Part shown: in pieces, positions 47,109 to 60,300 of the stretch
Layout: the number at the start of each line of letters is the position of its first letter
How positions within the stretch are numbered: the first letter of the stretch is position 1
Program-made: the position numbers and the translations under genes
Notes under the pieces: generated by a model
What the model saw: only the letters and a program-made list of their open reading frames with translations
What the model was told of the DNA's origin: nothing
Database searches by the model: none
Assembly (NCBI RefSeq): GCF_030704535.1
Contig: NC_081817.1
Coordinates: 6,640,001 to 6,704,000 of the forward strand
Direction: 5' to 3'
From: Vitis vinifera
Taxonomy: Eukaryota > Streptophyta > Magnoliopsida > Vitales > Vitaceae
Length of the DNA: 64,000 bases

Positions 47109-50100
47109 ATGCTTCCTAATACCTGCATTCTGCTATTATGCCTCCTCTGCTCTCTCTCCCCTCTTATCAGAGCCACTCTCAACCTCAATCTCACTCTCCC
47201 CCATCAGCACCCCAACCCTGAAGTTGTTGTTGACGAAGTTCAAAGGTAGTATTCGTAAGAAATCCCACCTGGGTTTTGCACATTGCAGGGTTTTACATTC
47301 TGGGTTTTGATCCAGGAGAAGGGAAATGTTTCTTTGGCGTTTGGCTTATTCTAGGTTTTGATGCTCTGTTTTCCCCTGTTTTTCCCCAAAATCTGAAGAC
47401 CATCTGGGTTTGGCTCATTTTTACCATTTTAGTTGCGGGGAAAACAGGGGAAGAAAACACTCAAGTTCAATTTTCGTAGTCTCTCATTGAATGGTGTTGC
47501 TTTCTAGTACGATTTGAGTCCCGTTTCCATTTATTTTCCAACACTTTCTTACCAACCAAACGGGCCATTTATTAACTTATGTTTTTTTCCTTGCAGGAGA
47601 CTCAATGTATCCATATCGAGAAGACAAGTGCTCTCTGTACAGGAAAACGATGGGTCGTCGTGTCTCACCGGTAACCCCGTTGACGACTGCTGGCGGTGCG
47701 ACCCCAACTGGCAAAACAACCGGCAGCGCCTCGCCGACTGCGGCATTGGGTTCGGCCTAGACGCTATGGGCGGCAAGGGCGGTCAGTTCTATGTGGTCAC
47801 CGACTCCTCCGACGAGGACCCCATCAACCCCGCTCCGGGCACTCTCCGGCACGCTGTGATCCAGACTCAACCCCTGTGGATTACCTTCTCCACCAACATG
47901 CTCATCAAACTCAAGTACGAGCTCATCGTCAACAGCTTCAAGACCATAGACGGGCGCGGAGCCAATGTGCACATCACCGGCAGGGGCTGCATGACCCTGC
48001 AGTACGTGAGCAACGTCATCATCCACGGCGTCCACGTTCACCACTGTGTGCCCTCTGGGAACGCCGACATCCGATCATCCCCCACACACGTGGGATGGCG
48101 TGGGAAATCGGACGGCGACGGAATCTCCATATTTGGGTCGAGGAAGATCTGGATCGACCATTGCTCGCTGTCATACTGTAGGGATGGATTGATTGATGCA
48201 ATAATGGGTTCGACCGGGATCACCATATCGAACAACTACTTCTCCCATCATGACGAGGTGATGCTTTTAGGGCACGACGACAAGTACTCGCCGGACTCCG
48301 GGATGCAGGTGACAATAGCCTTCAACCACTTCGGTGAGGGGCTGGTGCAGCGTATGCCTCGCTGCCGGCGTGGCTACATCCACGTGGTCAACAACGACTT
48401 CACCCAGTGGGAGATGTATGCCATTGGCGGCAGCGCCAACCCCACCATCAACAGCCAGGGTAATCGCTATACTGCGCCTGGGGACATCAACGCCAAGGAG
48501 GTAAAAAAAAAAATAACAATTATAACTAATAATTTTTATATCCCGGAAAAGGGGTAATTATTCTTTAATGATAGCAGGAAAGTATCGTGACCCCTGTGTT
48601 TTGACTGTGTTCCAACGTAACATTATCTATCCCACACGACAATTCGGCGCTTGACGTCCACTCGCTCCGGCGCCCTACTTAAGAATCCTCACTGCACCAC
48701 CCCTGTTCTGTTCTTTAGGAATTGGTCTGCTATCTGGCGTGTGGGTAACACGCGCCAGTAGTGGTTATTAATTGATCGGTACTGGCGATTTGATAAATAA
48801 ATGAGGAGGCAGTGCGGACTGAGGAGGGTGGCGCGGGTGCATGTATGATAGCGGTGGAAATAGTTGTCTTGAGTGAGAGAGGGAGCGTTGGATCTTGTTG
48901 ATGATACTTTTTGCTTATAATAATAATTTTATTAATTTATTAATTTAATGATGATGTGGGTGGGGGAACAGGTGACAAAGCGCGTGGAGACAGACGAGGA
49001 GGATTGGGCAGAATGGAACTGGAGGACAGAAGGGGACGTAATGGTAAATGGAGCTTTCTTTGTGCCATCAGGGGTAGGGCTGAGCACTCAGTACGCCAAG
49101 GCTTCCAGTGTGGAGCCCAAGTCCGCCGCTCTCATTCAGCAGCTCACCATGAACGCCGGCGCCCTCAGTGGCTCCAGGTACCCACCCTACTTCCCCCCCT
49201 TAACCCCCCTCTTCTCTATCTCTCTCTTTTCTTCTCTATTTTATAACCGAATTACCTGTCACTTTAATTGTCTCTCCAAGTTCTAAATTTTACCTCCTGT
49301 GGTTCTCAACGGTCTAGTTTCAAGGGTGTTTGTTGTCTTTTCCATCCCTGCTGGCCGTACTTCCTTAGCAGCTTTCATGTCTGGATTTGTCAGGCAAGTG
49401 GGTGGGGGTTTGCGGTTGGAATCATTATGTTATGTCCACTCTTATTTTCAACCTGGGCGCACCTCATAGAAATATTACTCCTATTCGATTTTTAGGTTTT
49501 TTACTTCCATGGGAACACGTGACCATGCGTGTTTTGGGAATCCAACTGATCAAACAGCAGAGTTACAGTAGAGTCGTCTTAGTCCCCCTGCTCTGTCCTG
49601 TTGTTCCCATGTAAAAAAATTAAATGCCAGTCTTTTCATATTCTTGGGAGTACACTCGCGCCCACCCCAGTGGCTTCTGTTCCTAATGACCCACTCTCTC
49701 TCCCCTTTAAAAGAAGGGACCTTAATGCCCTACAGGGGCTATAAACCCTCGAAAAGAGTAAATCTAAAGGTCCCTTTTTTTTCATGTTCCCAAAGCACCC
49801 ATTTTGGGTGGAAAATCACTAAGATGTTCAAAAAGGGGTGAGGTTGAATTTGGACTAGGACTGGGATGGCCATGCCATAAACTGTGAAAATAGAGAGAGA
49901 GAGAGAACAGGGCATGCATGCATGTGTATAAACAGAGAAAAAGTGGGTGAAGAGCGAGGTGGGTAGGATTGGCCTTTTGCTTTGAATATTATAGGGCAAA
50001 AGCCCAGGTCAGAATTTGGGTGGTTAGTAGGGGAGTATGACTCATTAGATTCTTTACAATTTGCTTTCCAGCCAATTGATGTGGGATCCACTTATTCTAT

Positions 50101-51494
50101 GCAACTGCATTGGACCCCCCCCCACCCCCACGTCTGAAATTAACTGGACTCTACACAACTTGGGTTCAAGGTCCTGTACTCAACCTACTGATTGCTTTAA
50201 AAATGGGTGAGGAGAGTACTTGTTTGTGGACTTTTTGCCCCTCGAGTCCTGGACTTTGTTCATTGCCCTTTAAAACCCTTCCCTATTTCCATACTCTTGT
50301 GTCTAGGTGGTATTATTGTTCAAAACAGTGTTATTCTTCATACTCTGTTTCAAGACTTGGTTATTTGTCACTAGGTTAGTGTTCCCCCCTACCCAGAAGA
50401 TATGAACATGATATTTGTTACCTTACGGAAAAATCCCAGTAACCTTTACTAAAATGAATTGAACCACTTTACTTCAAAATGCTTTTGTGTAGTATGAGCG
50501 TTGAAGGAGGCCGGGGGGTGGGGGGGTTATATGGGGGAACATAAGACATCTGACACGAATATTCTAAGCCTGTCAACTCTCCTACTAACAAAGATTTGAT
50601 GTTTTCATATTGATGCTTTCGACTCATCACATTCAAAACCCCCTTTTCCTGTGGGGGGTTATATGGAGGAACATAAGACATCTGACAAGAATATTCTAAG
50701 CCTTTCAACTCTCCTACTAACAAAGATTTGATAATGCTTTTCTCTTGTTTTCCTATTGATGCTTTCGACTCATCGCATTCAAAACCCCCTTTTCCTGTGG
50801 TTGTTTTGAATCAATGCAAGTGCCTCCAGAGGAGCAATTTGTTAAATGAGAAATTCTTTTGCAACATTCAGATTCTTTTTGCACATATACTTGTCAACTT
50901 TTCACAAGTTTTCCCACTGGGTTCCTCTTCAAATTTCGATCACCCCAACTTCTCTTTAACTCTCTGTTTTTCATAATCCTATACCCTTTATTTTAAGTGT
51001 GGGATTCAATTGAGAATGAAGTATACTCATATGATGGCATGCATAGAGCTTCCTTGTATGAAAATCAGGGACATTCAAAAAAGTATTAACATCTTCAAAA
51101 GCAGACTTGTGTACTGAATCACATGAGAGACCCCCATCAATTTATTGTCATTTTATTCAGAAAAAAATGTCCACAAAAGGGCAAGAGAATCTGTTGTACA
51201 CTTGTTATTTTTACTGTGAAGCCCACCAGATGTCATCATTTGTCATACAGGGATGACTCCATGGGCGTATCGTATCCGGGGTTCAGCAGTGGGGGGACCA
51301 GCAGCAGCATAAGCAACAATGGTGGTCACGGGTCCAGCGATGATCCTGATTACTTTGGGATGATATTCGGGAGTGGGAGCGGGAGCGGCGCACCACCGCC
51401 ACCCTCAGTTACAATCCCTATGTTTTTTTCTCTTTTAATTATCTTAATTTTGTACGTTACCATCAACCATGGTGGTGTATTATTATTTCTCTAA
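47109..51494 (+). CDS. Pectate lyase-like protein 2, secreted, probable GPI anchor
   Basis: Exons are 47109-47245, 47597-48500, 48972-49177 and 51251-51494, giving 496 residues. The intron positions and phases match those of the paralogue at 36378, and exon 3 has the same length (206 nt). The signal peptide runs from [20 protein letters not shown]. The core shows [18 protein letters not shown], the loop [25 protein letters not shown] (D about 218), [12 protein letters not shown] and RMPRCR (about 298-303). The C-terminal spacer is Ser/Gly-rich and short, and ends in a hydrophobic tail, [16 protein letters not shown]. It keeps the full lyase loop and is more GC-rich in its coding exons than its neighbour. 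Intron 3 is 2073 bp. The ATG was chosen because it gives a signal peptide and aligns with the paralogue's HQHPNPE start region. Confidence 0.92.
50527..50800. repeat. 132-bp tandem duplication in intron 3 of pectate lyase 2
   Basis: Copies start TTATATGG.GGAACATAAGA at 50527 and 50659 and share GATGCTTTCGACTCATC and CAAAACCCCCTTTTCCTGTG. The second copy has a small insertion. Confidence 0.9.
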
Positions 51495-52443
51495 TGGAAG
51501 CTTAAAGAAAAGCAAATGATTTTAAAGGAACAGAAAAAAGAAAAAAAAAAAAAAACCTAATATGATGAATGGCATGTGGGAAGGAAATGGGCGGCATTAA
51601 CAAGCTTATTTTTATTGTGGGTCTTTTCACACTGAATCTGGTTTTTGTGGGAAGGAAAGATGGGGGATAAGGGGTTTAATTATGGGTGGGCATTCACCTC
51701 AAATGTCAAATTCAGATCACTTTTTCTTCCATTTTTATTTGTTTTTTCTTTTATGCAATAATGGGGTAACAAGTAACAACATGGGGTGTTTGGATGTCGG
51801 CGGGAATGGACAAACCGGCAACAGCAACACATGGGCATAAATAAATAGATGGAGGCTCGTTCGCGAATCACAATACATGATGCACATGACCACTTACCGC
51901 GTTATTTGACTTTCTTCCCTCGGGTGGGATATGACTCTTATTTACAAATACAATACAAGACTCCAAGCAAACTAAACATGAATTTGCCTTGAATTTGAAT
52001 CTGAATTTCATGCTCTCAACACTTGGGATGGATTGTTTTTAACTTTTTATCAAGCACTCTATACACTGAAATCAAATAGCATTATGCCGCAATTCCATCT
52101 CCCATCCACCCAAAAGTAGAAAGGAATATAGATTGGATAAAAAAGTTAAAGCACTTCTCCACCAAAGAGAAAAAAACAAAATAAATTGATGCCTTTTCCC
52201 TTGTGGGAGAAGTGAAATAATAGAAAAAGAATATTCATAAACATTCATAATCTGCCCAGACACGTCCGCACACAAACTTTGTTACATTTTTTTTTTCCCC
52301 TTCTAACTTACATCACTCACTGCTTTTTCATGCATCTTCAATGGCCGGAACAAGCAGATATAAAAGAATACCCACCAAAATGAAAAAAAAAAAAAGTTAA
52401 AAAAAAAGGGCTTTTTTTTTTCTTTTTCCTTGTCCTAATTAAA
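51495..52443. other. Gap between convergent genes
   Basis: This stretch must contain the 3' UTRs of pectate lyase 2 and, from the other strand, the PP2A B' gene. Nothing else is supported. Confidence 0.5.
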
Positions 52444-55400
52444 TCAGTTAACCATGACCATATCCTCTCCCCCAGTCTCTGCAGCAACAGCTTCCAGTCT
52501 CTTCCATGTCAACTGCCGCTGCTCTTCCAATTCTTGGGCCCTGGCTTCTTTTTCTAAATACTGCCTGTGACACTCTTCAAACAGTTCAGCATCCATCTCA
52601 AGGAACATCCTTCGCACATTAGCAGTCATCCCATGGACCGCCTGGTTCCAGTGACCCCTTATGTTCTTCTCCAAAGACTCAAATATGATTGGGAAAATCA
52701 CATCCCTGTTCTGGGCAATCAAGCTCACGATGTGGTCATTGTTCCATAAGAAGAAGGTTCGTTCAGCCACCTGTCACGCAGCTTTGGATTAGAAACATTG
52801 AAATCACACTCCACAGTAAACAATAATAACTTCTTTCTAGTTATCTATATTCAATTTAAAAAGATTGAAATGAATTCAATAATTATCTGAACAGACGACA
52901 TCATATAACAGAATTCAAATTCAAAGAAAATCATTGATAGGAACCAAGACAATTGCAAAAACTTGTAGAATAGTTCCCAACAACAAAAGCCCCAACTACT
53001 TAGCTTGGCAAAGACTATAAATGGATTGACTTTGAGTAAGCAAGGCATGCATATTCACAAGAGCATGATTATAGTCTCTCCCTTTCATCCTAATATTAGA
53101 TAGTGTGGCAATCTGCAAAACAATGACTGTGGCCAGGTTATAGAACAAGTGAAGGGGTGTAACCATTTCCAGCAGTGAACTAAGCTTCAATGGCCTGTCC
53201 AAATGAGAGTCCAAGGTTTGGCAAAGACTAAGACGGGCCCAGAACTCCTAAGTTCAACAAAAGCTCTATTAGCTGAAGAACAGATGAAAGTCTCAGACTC
53301 ATCAAGTATTAGAAGAAAAAACTCAAGCCCACACTACAGAGATTCAAATGGAAGGAAAGGAAAAATAAACTAAGAAATGACAAAAACTAGCAATGAAGTG
53401 GATAAAATGGTCATGAGCAAACATGTGCTCTTCCAGTTTCGTGCAGGAACTTTGGTAGTATCCAGTGGAATAAATTGTTAGGTTATTTAGTTAAGTTGAA
53501 AATTTAACTCCTTTCATTTTGGTTTGTGACATTACATGTTTTCATGTGATCTACACTGCCCTAGAAGACTCAGGATCACTGAAGAGTACAGTTTTGGACA
53601 ATCCAATAAGGTTTATCCAATATAAATATTCCTCTTGGCAGAGTTCTTCACTCCTCTACATGTCCTAAGCATATAACGTCACTATTCTTTGCACTTAACC
53701 AACACTAACAAAAGAAAGATTACTCTTTGTTGAGTTCCGTGGTAGCAGATCACATCCCTTAAAGTCGTTAAGAAGTCCACTAAGGAGCACAAAGGTACTG
53801 TGTCGCAGAGGAGCTAGTACAAATGCTCACGGAACTTGGAAAGTGGCGGCCTAGTACAAATGGTCTAGATTTTGATAGGTTAGGAGCTGAAGATGCTGCA
53901 AGGCTGGAGGAGCTATTCTCAGTGGAAGAGGTTTTGTTTGCCTTGCTAGAGATGAGTGGGGACAAAGTGCCTGGCTTGGATGGGTTCTCTTTGACATTTT
54001 GGCAATTCAATTAGGAGTTTGTGAAGGAAGAGGCTATGGGATTTTCAAGAGAATTCCATGAGTAGGGCAGATTTGTAAGGAGCTTGAATGCTACATTTTT
54101 TGTTTTAATTCCAACTTAGAGACTTTAGGCCTATTAGTTTGGTGGGTGGCATGTATAAGTTGTTGGCCAAAGTGCTAGCTAATAGGTTAAAGAAGGTGGT
54201 GTCCATATGTCCTAAAATGCTTTTGTTGAGGAGAGATAGATTCATGATGCAGCATTGATTACTAATGAGACTATAAATTCTTTGCTGAAAAGGAATGAAC
54301 ATAGTGTGCTTTGCAAGCTTGACATAGAGAAGATGTATGATCACATAAATTGGAACTACTTGCTTCTTGTAATACAAAAATGGGTTTCAAGGAGAAGTGG
54401 GCTGGTTGGATAAGGCGGTGCATCTCTACTACAAGGTTTTCTGTTCTTGTCAATTGCACCCTATCAAGCTTTTTTCACAGCTCTAGGGGATTGAGGCAAA
54501 GGGACCCTCTCTCACCCTATTTATTTGTGATTTTGGTATGGAGGCTCTCAGTAATCTCATCAAGAGAGCTATGGGTGGGGTTTTTTTGTCAAGATGTAGG
54601 GTGAAAGGGAAGAGAGGAGGTGAAGGGGTCCAAATCTCATATTTGTTGTTTGCTAATGATATTCTTGTTTTCTGCGATGCTTTGCATGATTAGATGACTT
54701 ACTTAAGTTGGTTGCTAATGTGGTTTGGATAAAAGTGAGATTTTATCGATGGGAAGGGTTGAGAACTTATAGATGTTTTGGCTCTTGAGCTAGGTTGGTT
54801 GTCAGGTGGGAGCTTTTCCTTCCTCTTACTTGGGGCTTGCTTTAGGCGCTCTGTGGAAAGAGAGGTTTCGCAAGAGATTAGTCATGTGGAGAAGTCATTT
54901 TATCTCTAAAGGAGGGAGAATCACCCTTATTCGGAGCACTTTATCCATTATGCCTATTTACCTTATGTTCTTATTGCGCATGCCAAGGGCGATCAAATTG
55001 AGATTAAGGCAGATTTAGAGGGATTTCCTTTGGGGCAGGGGATCCCTTGAGCAAAAGCTTCACTTAGTTAAGTGGACGATTGTTTGTTCAGATAGGAGGA
55101 AGAGTGGATTGGGTGTTAGATGTCTTTCTTCGCTCAGTAAGGCCCTTCCATGTAAATGTTTTGGTGCTTTGTGAACAAAATGGGGACTCTTTGGAAGCAA
55201 ATCATTAGTGGGAAGTATGGGGTAAAAGAAGGGGGATGGAACACTCGTGCAGTCAGAGAGGGGTATGGTGTGGGCTTATGGAAAGCAATTAGGAAGGAAG
55301 GAAATTTCCTAATTAATAGGATTGTGTTCTCAATGGGTATAGAAGGGTGAGGTTTTGAAAGGATAAGTGGTGTGGAGACGATACTTTGTGTGTTTCTTTC

Positions 55401-57327
55401 CACTCTTTCTATGCCTAAGTGGTTTCAAAAGAGCTGTGAGTGGTGGATGTTTAGGATTCGACAATTGAGGACAGTGGTTGGAATCCTCGTATCTCTAGAC
55501 CTTTCAATGATCAAGAGGTGGATTTGGTGGAGCGGTTTCTTTTGAGAATCCAAGAGAAGAGGGTGTCTATAGACTTGGAAGATAGGGTGCTTTGAACATA
55601 GACTAAAAACAGGAAGTTTAGGGTGCTTTGGACAAAAAGCAAGAAGTTTTCTGTCAAGTCCCTTTATATTGCATTGGAGTCAGGAGGTGCAGCCCTTTTT
55701 CCAAGGAGCATCATTTGGAGCCCCCATGTACCTCCCAAGGTGGGTTTTTTCCGCTTAGGAAGCGTCGTGGGGTAAAGCCTTAACTTTGGATTAAGTGAAG
55801 AGGAGGGAGTGGTCATTAACAAACAAATGTTTCATTTGCTTCATCAAAGAAGAATCCATAGACCACATTCTAATTCACCGCATGTAGGCTAAGGTTTTGT
55901 GGTAGTTACTTTTTGCTCTCTTTACTAGGGTCCTACCCTTGAGGTTAGAGAAAATCTTCTTGGATGACATGGCTCTTGTATGGGCAAGAAGCACAAAAAG
56001 GCATGAAAGACAACCCCTTTATGTCTCTTCTAGACAATTTGGAAGGAAAGAAATAAAATTGCTTTTGATAATGAGGAGTTATCGACTCAAAGGCTGAAAA
56101 ACTCTTTTGCTTATAGTTTCTAATCTTGGACTAAGTTGTTTATAGATGATGGACTTTTACTTTTAATCAACTTTTTTTTTATTGGATGGGCTCTAGGTGA
56201 GGGCGGATGAGGTTTTTTGCAACCCCTCTTTTCTTTTGGTTATGCTTGTAGGCATCTACTATATACTTCTTGTATGTTTTGGGTCATCCTTTGGGCGCCC
56301 TTTTCTTTTTATATATACTATCCTAATTTTACCTGTAAAAAAAAAGGTGTAGGTTCTAGTCGTGTAGGTCTCAGGGAAAGTAACATCTATTAGGTAAATT
56401 TGTATATTTGATCATTCATATTTAGTGGATTTTGCTTTATAATATATCAAACTCGTGGTTTTTATATCCACAGTCTCTACGAGGTTTTGTGGGTGGTTTT
56501 CCAGGTAAATCCCATGTCCCTATGTGCAATTGGAAGTCCTTGGATTTGTTAATTGAGAATATTCTAACCAATGAACTTACAAAAAAATTAAGAAGGTTGA
56601 ATTTTTTGGGCGAATAACAAAGGACTACCTATGCATACCCTCCACCCTTCGCACCTCTAGGTAGTTCTATGACACAAAATCTCAAACTTTCATAAAGAAT
56701 AAGCAAAAATAAGCCAAAAAGGAAAAACAAATTTGCTACAAGAGAAGGGATAAAAAGGACAATGGTCATTTGTCATTATAAAATCTATCCATCAATAGGA
56801 AAAATTCATGTTGACTATAATGGGAAAAATAAAAAATAAAAATTGACTAAAAGCTGAGGGAAAAAAAATCTGTGCATATGCCATCAAGTGGTCTTATAAA
56901 ATCAATCAAACTCAATGAAATGAAATTTGCCATGTTGAGGATTAACATGAGTATTAGAACAAAAGAGCAATTTGCATTGACTGCATGGAACAACAATCAA
57001 TCTGAGTTTTTAAGAAATGGAACTTGCACTCAAAACGACAAAGTAAATGACCAAAAGAGGAAAGATGAGAGTCTGAGGATGGTAATCTGGGATCATCAAG
57101 AGTTGAGCATAGACAACTGCGGTAAGAAGTTCATGCAGTTCAATCAAGGTAGCATTGATAATCACTAACCCACAAGGATTGGTAGACTAGAAAATTCCAT
57201 TAATATAGCACGAGACACAATTGGCAACTCAAAGTCACTCCTAACATAAATTTCAAACTACATTATAATTTAGTTCTCGATTAAGAGAATCATTCTCTTA
57301 AGGTGGGATTGCTCTGCTAAACTTCCT

Positions 57328-57379
<52 letters not shown>

Positions 57380-60300
57380 ATCTTTTGATAACATATCAGT
57401 CTTCATAGAGATGAAAGAGGAAAAAGAGGTTCCTACAGGCAGTGCAACTGGTATTGATTATGATTTGCAATAATTATCAGAATATTATGATACATAAAAA
57501 TGTAGAAAGGATAAATTAAAGCACCCATAGAAAAGGAAAAAAGAAATAGAGCAGAAAGGTTCCCATTGTCATGCAAGAATACAACTGAACCATCACCCTA
57601 AATTTGAGAGTACAAGACTGATCAAAGATTAAGCAAAGCTTGAAAACATATCTTTGACAACCCCTCAACACCAAATCCATCAGTTAAAGGACACAGATGA
57701 CAATATAATAGAAAGAAATAAAGATATTTGTAAATATAAGATACAAGAGATTCCATACATCAAACCCAAACCAAACAATTCCCAGCCCCCCACCACCAAA
57801 CAAAATGAAAAAAGGAAAAAAGAAAAAAGAAACAAACAAAAAGATGCCCACCACACAATCCCACAAACTTCAACACCATAATTTTATCAGAAACTATTCA
57901 TAAAAATACCAATCCCCTCCACCATATTTGTTTGCTGTTATAGAGATCAAAATATTGTTGTCTTCCCTAGAAGATCAGGTATAATGTCATACTCATGTTA
58001 CTTGATGAGCAAAAGGATAATTTGTGGAACTTTTTCTCCTCCTTTCTTTGTTGGATATGAAGGATATATCAAAAGAGCGCCAGAGAGGGCACACCCATGT
58101 GCATGGGAGCATACTTGGACTTCCGCTAAGTGCAGCAACCCAAGGAGGGATAATTTGTGGAACACTTGATGCTATCATAGTTATCATTTCATGTCTCTTC
58201 CAGATTTTTTCCCCATATCATGTAGTATATAGTGAATCATAACCCTTTTCATCGTTACAAATCGAAGAAAACTTCATTTGAGATAGCTTTTTGCTTGACT
58301 TTAGCAAAAAGCAGAAGCTAAAGTCATGAGACAGTTAAACATTTGATTGAACATGGTATTACAAAAGTTTCATACCATTAAACATGGTATTATATAAGTT
58401 TCATTAAACAAGAAACATTTCTCTAACTAAGATAAAAAGGGTTTCCACAAGAAGCCACACCATTCTTACTTCCATGTTAACTCTTTTTAAAGCCAGGAGC
58501 ACTATTATTGGATTATGATAAACATATGCATTAAAGTTATAAACCCTGAGGGGTAGCTCAGTTGGTCCGGCCTTGGGTTTGCTCCCCAATGATCACCAAT
58601 TCGAGTCCCCTCAGGGCCACTGGAGGTTTACCCGGTCGTTAACTTCAGAGCCCCGTGGGATTAGTCGAGGTGTGCGTAAGCTGGTCCGGACATCCACGGT
58701 TATCAAAAAAGAAAAAATATGCATTAAAGTTATATTTTATTATATTGAACTTTTCAAAACTCTAGTATTCAATGTCTTCATATGGAATGGCATATAACTC
58801 TTTAAATCCTACCATTTTTCATGAAATTGCTTATATATTACTCTATACTTCATCTTCTAATATATATGTACATGTATGCATATTTTTTTAATTTATTTCT
58901 CATCATATAAAAAAGCTTAGGATACACGATACATTTATGAATTTAACAACTATGGCCAAATAGGTTACACGAAACAAATACACATACATTGAGCAAGAAA
59001 TACAACATAAAAGATGTATAACCAATTTCATGAAAGAAAACAATACTCAAAGGAGCAAAAACTTGCACAATTGTTGTATATATGTAAACTTAAAGGTAAA
59101 CTTTAACAAAATTGCACTAAATTCATTATAAAATCCATAAAATAAACTTTCTAAAACTTCAAACTATACTTCAAATTTCAATTAGTCTACCATTAACTAC
59201 TAATATAATTGAAGTTACGACTAGTCCCTAATCAACATAGCAAAAAGAAATCATTGAACTTCTCAAAACTCTAGTATTCAATGTCTTTCATATGGTACAA
59301 CATGATTTAACTTTTTAGATCTTACTATCTTTCATGAAATTGGTTATATATTACTCTCTACTTATGCCTCTAATATAGATGTACATGTGTGCATATTCTT
59401 TTATTTATTTTTCACTATATAAAACACTTATGCTACACAATATGAAAACGATACACAATACAAAAAAATAGAAAAATGATATAAGAAATGTTTTACAAGT
59501 TAAACGATTGTGGCTGGAATAGGTTACACAAAACGATGTACATACATTGAGCAATAAATAAAAGTAAAGAGCACATAACCAATTTTGTGAAAGAAAAAGG
59601 CTCAAAGAAGCATAAACATGCACAATCACCAAATATACATAAAGGAAAAGACTTGAATCCTTAAGCACACAAATGGTCTTAACTTCTAAATTCCATAAAG
59701 GAAAACTACTTTTTAGGGAACAAAAGAAAGCAAAATAGAGTTTCCTGAAGGTCTTTTTTATTTATAAGTTAATTTCATTCACCTTCCTTGATGTTTTGGC
59801 TAAATACACTTGATTGGTATTCCCTTATCCTTTTTATTTGTTATTTTAACTCAACTCTCCTTTTGCTTAAAATAAGGGAGGTATTTGATGAAATTTCAAA
59901 CCAATGGAGATCAAGCATATTTAACTAAAACCTCAAGGGAGGTTAATGAAATTAACCCTTAATTTTTTAATACACAAAGTTCTTTGATGGTCTATTTTAA
60001 CCTTAGGGGGGAAAAAAGATTCACTAGCTTTTTCCTTCGAAACAAGGGAAAAAACAGTCAAGTGAAATCAAGACCACCATGTCTTGTTTGTATCATATAT
60101 CATATGCACAATGAATTTATTTTTAAAATATAATTCGGATGTGATACACATTGGTGAAACATATAATTTATACATATATAAGGAGAGGGAGTTTGTTTTT
60201 TCTTTTCCCTTTCCTTGATTAGCCTGTAGGAATATTCTATGTACATTGTGTGTACTTCAATGTACCTCCTCTTAGGTGCTTCTAATATATTTTCTTATTA

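Noticed and set aside
57684-57866. Hydrophobic 60-codon minus-strand frame
   Set aside because: It translates an A/AAG-rich stretch within the PP2A B' intron and has no supporting context.
58549-58616. tRNA gene suggested by GGGTAGCTCAGTTGG and TTCGAGTCC
   Set aside because: The segment is the head of a SINE with flanking duplications and an A-rich tail; the cloverleaf does not close.
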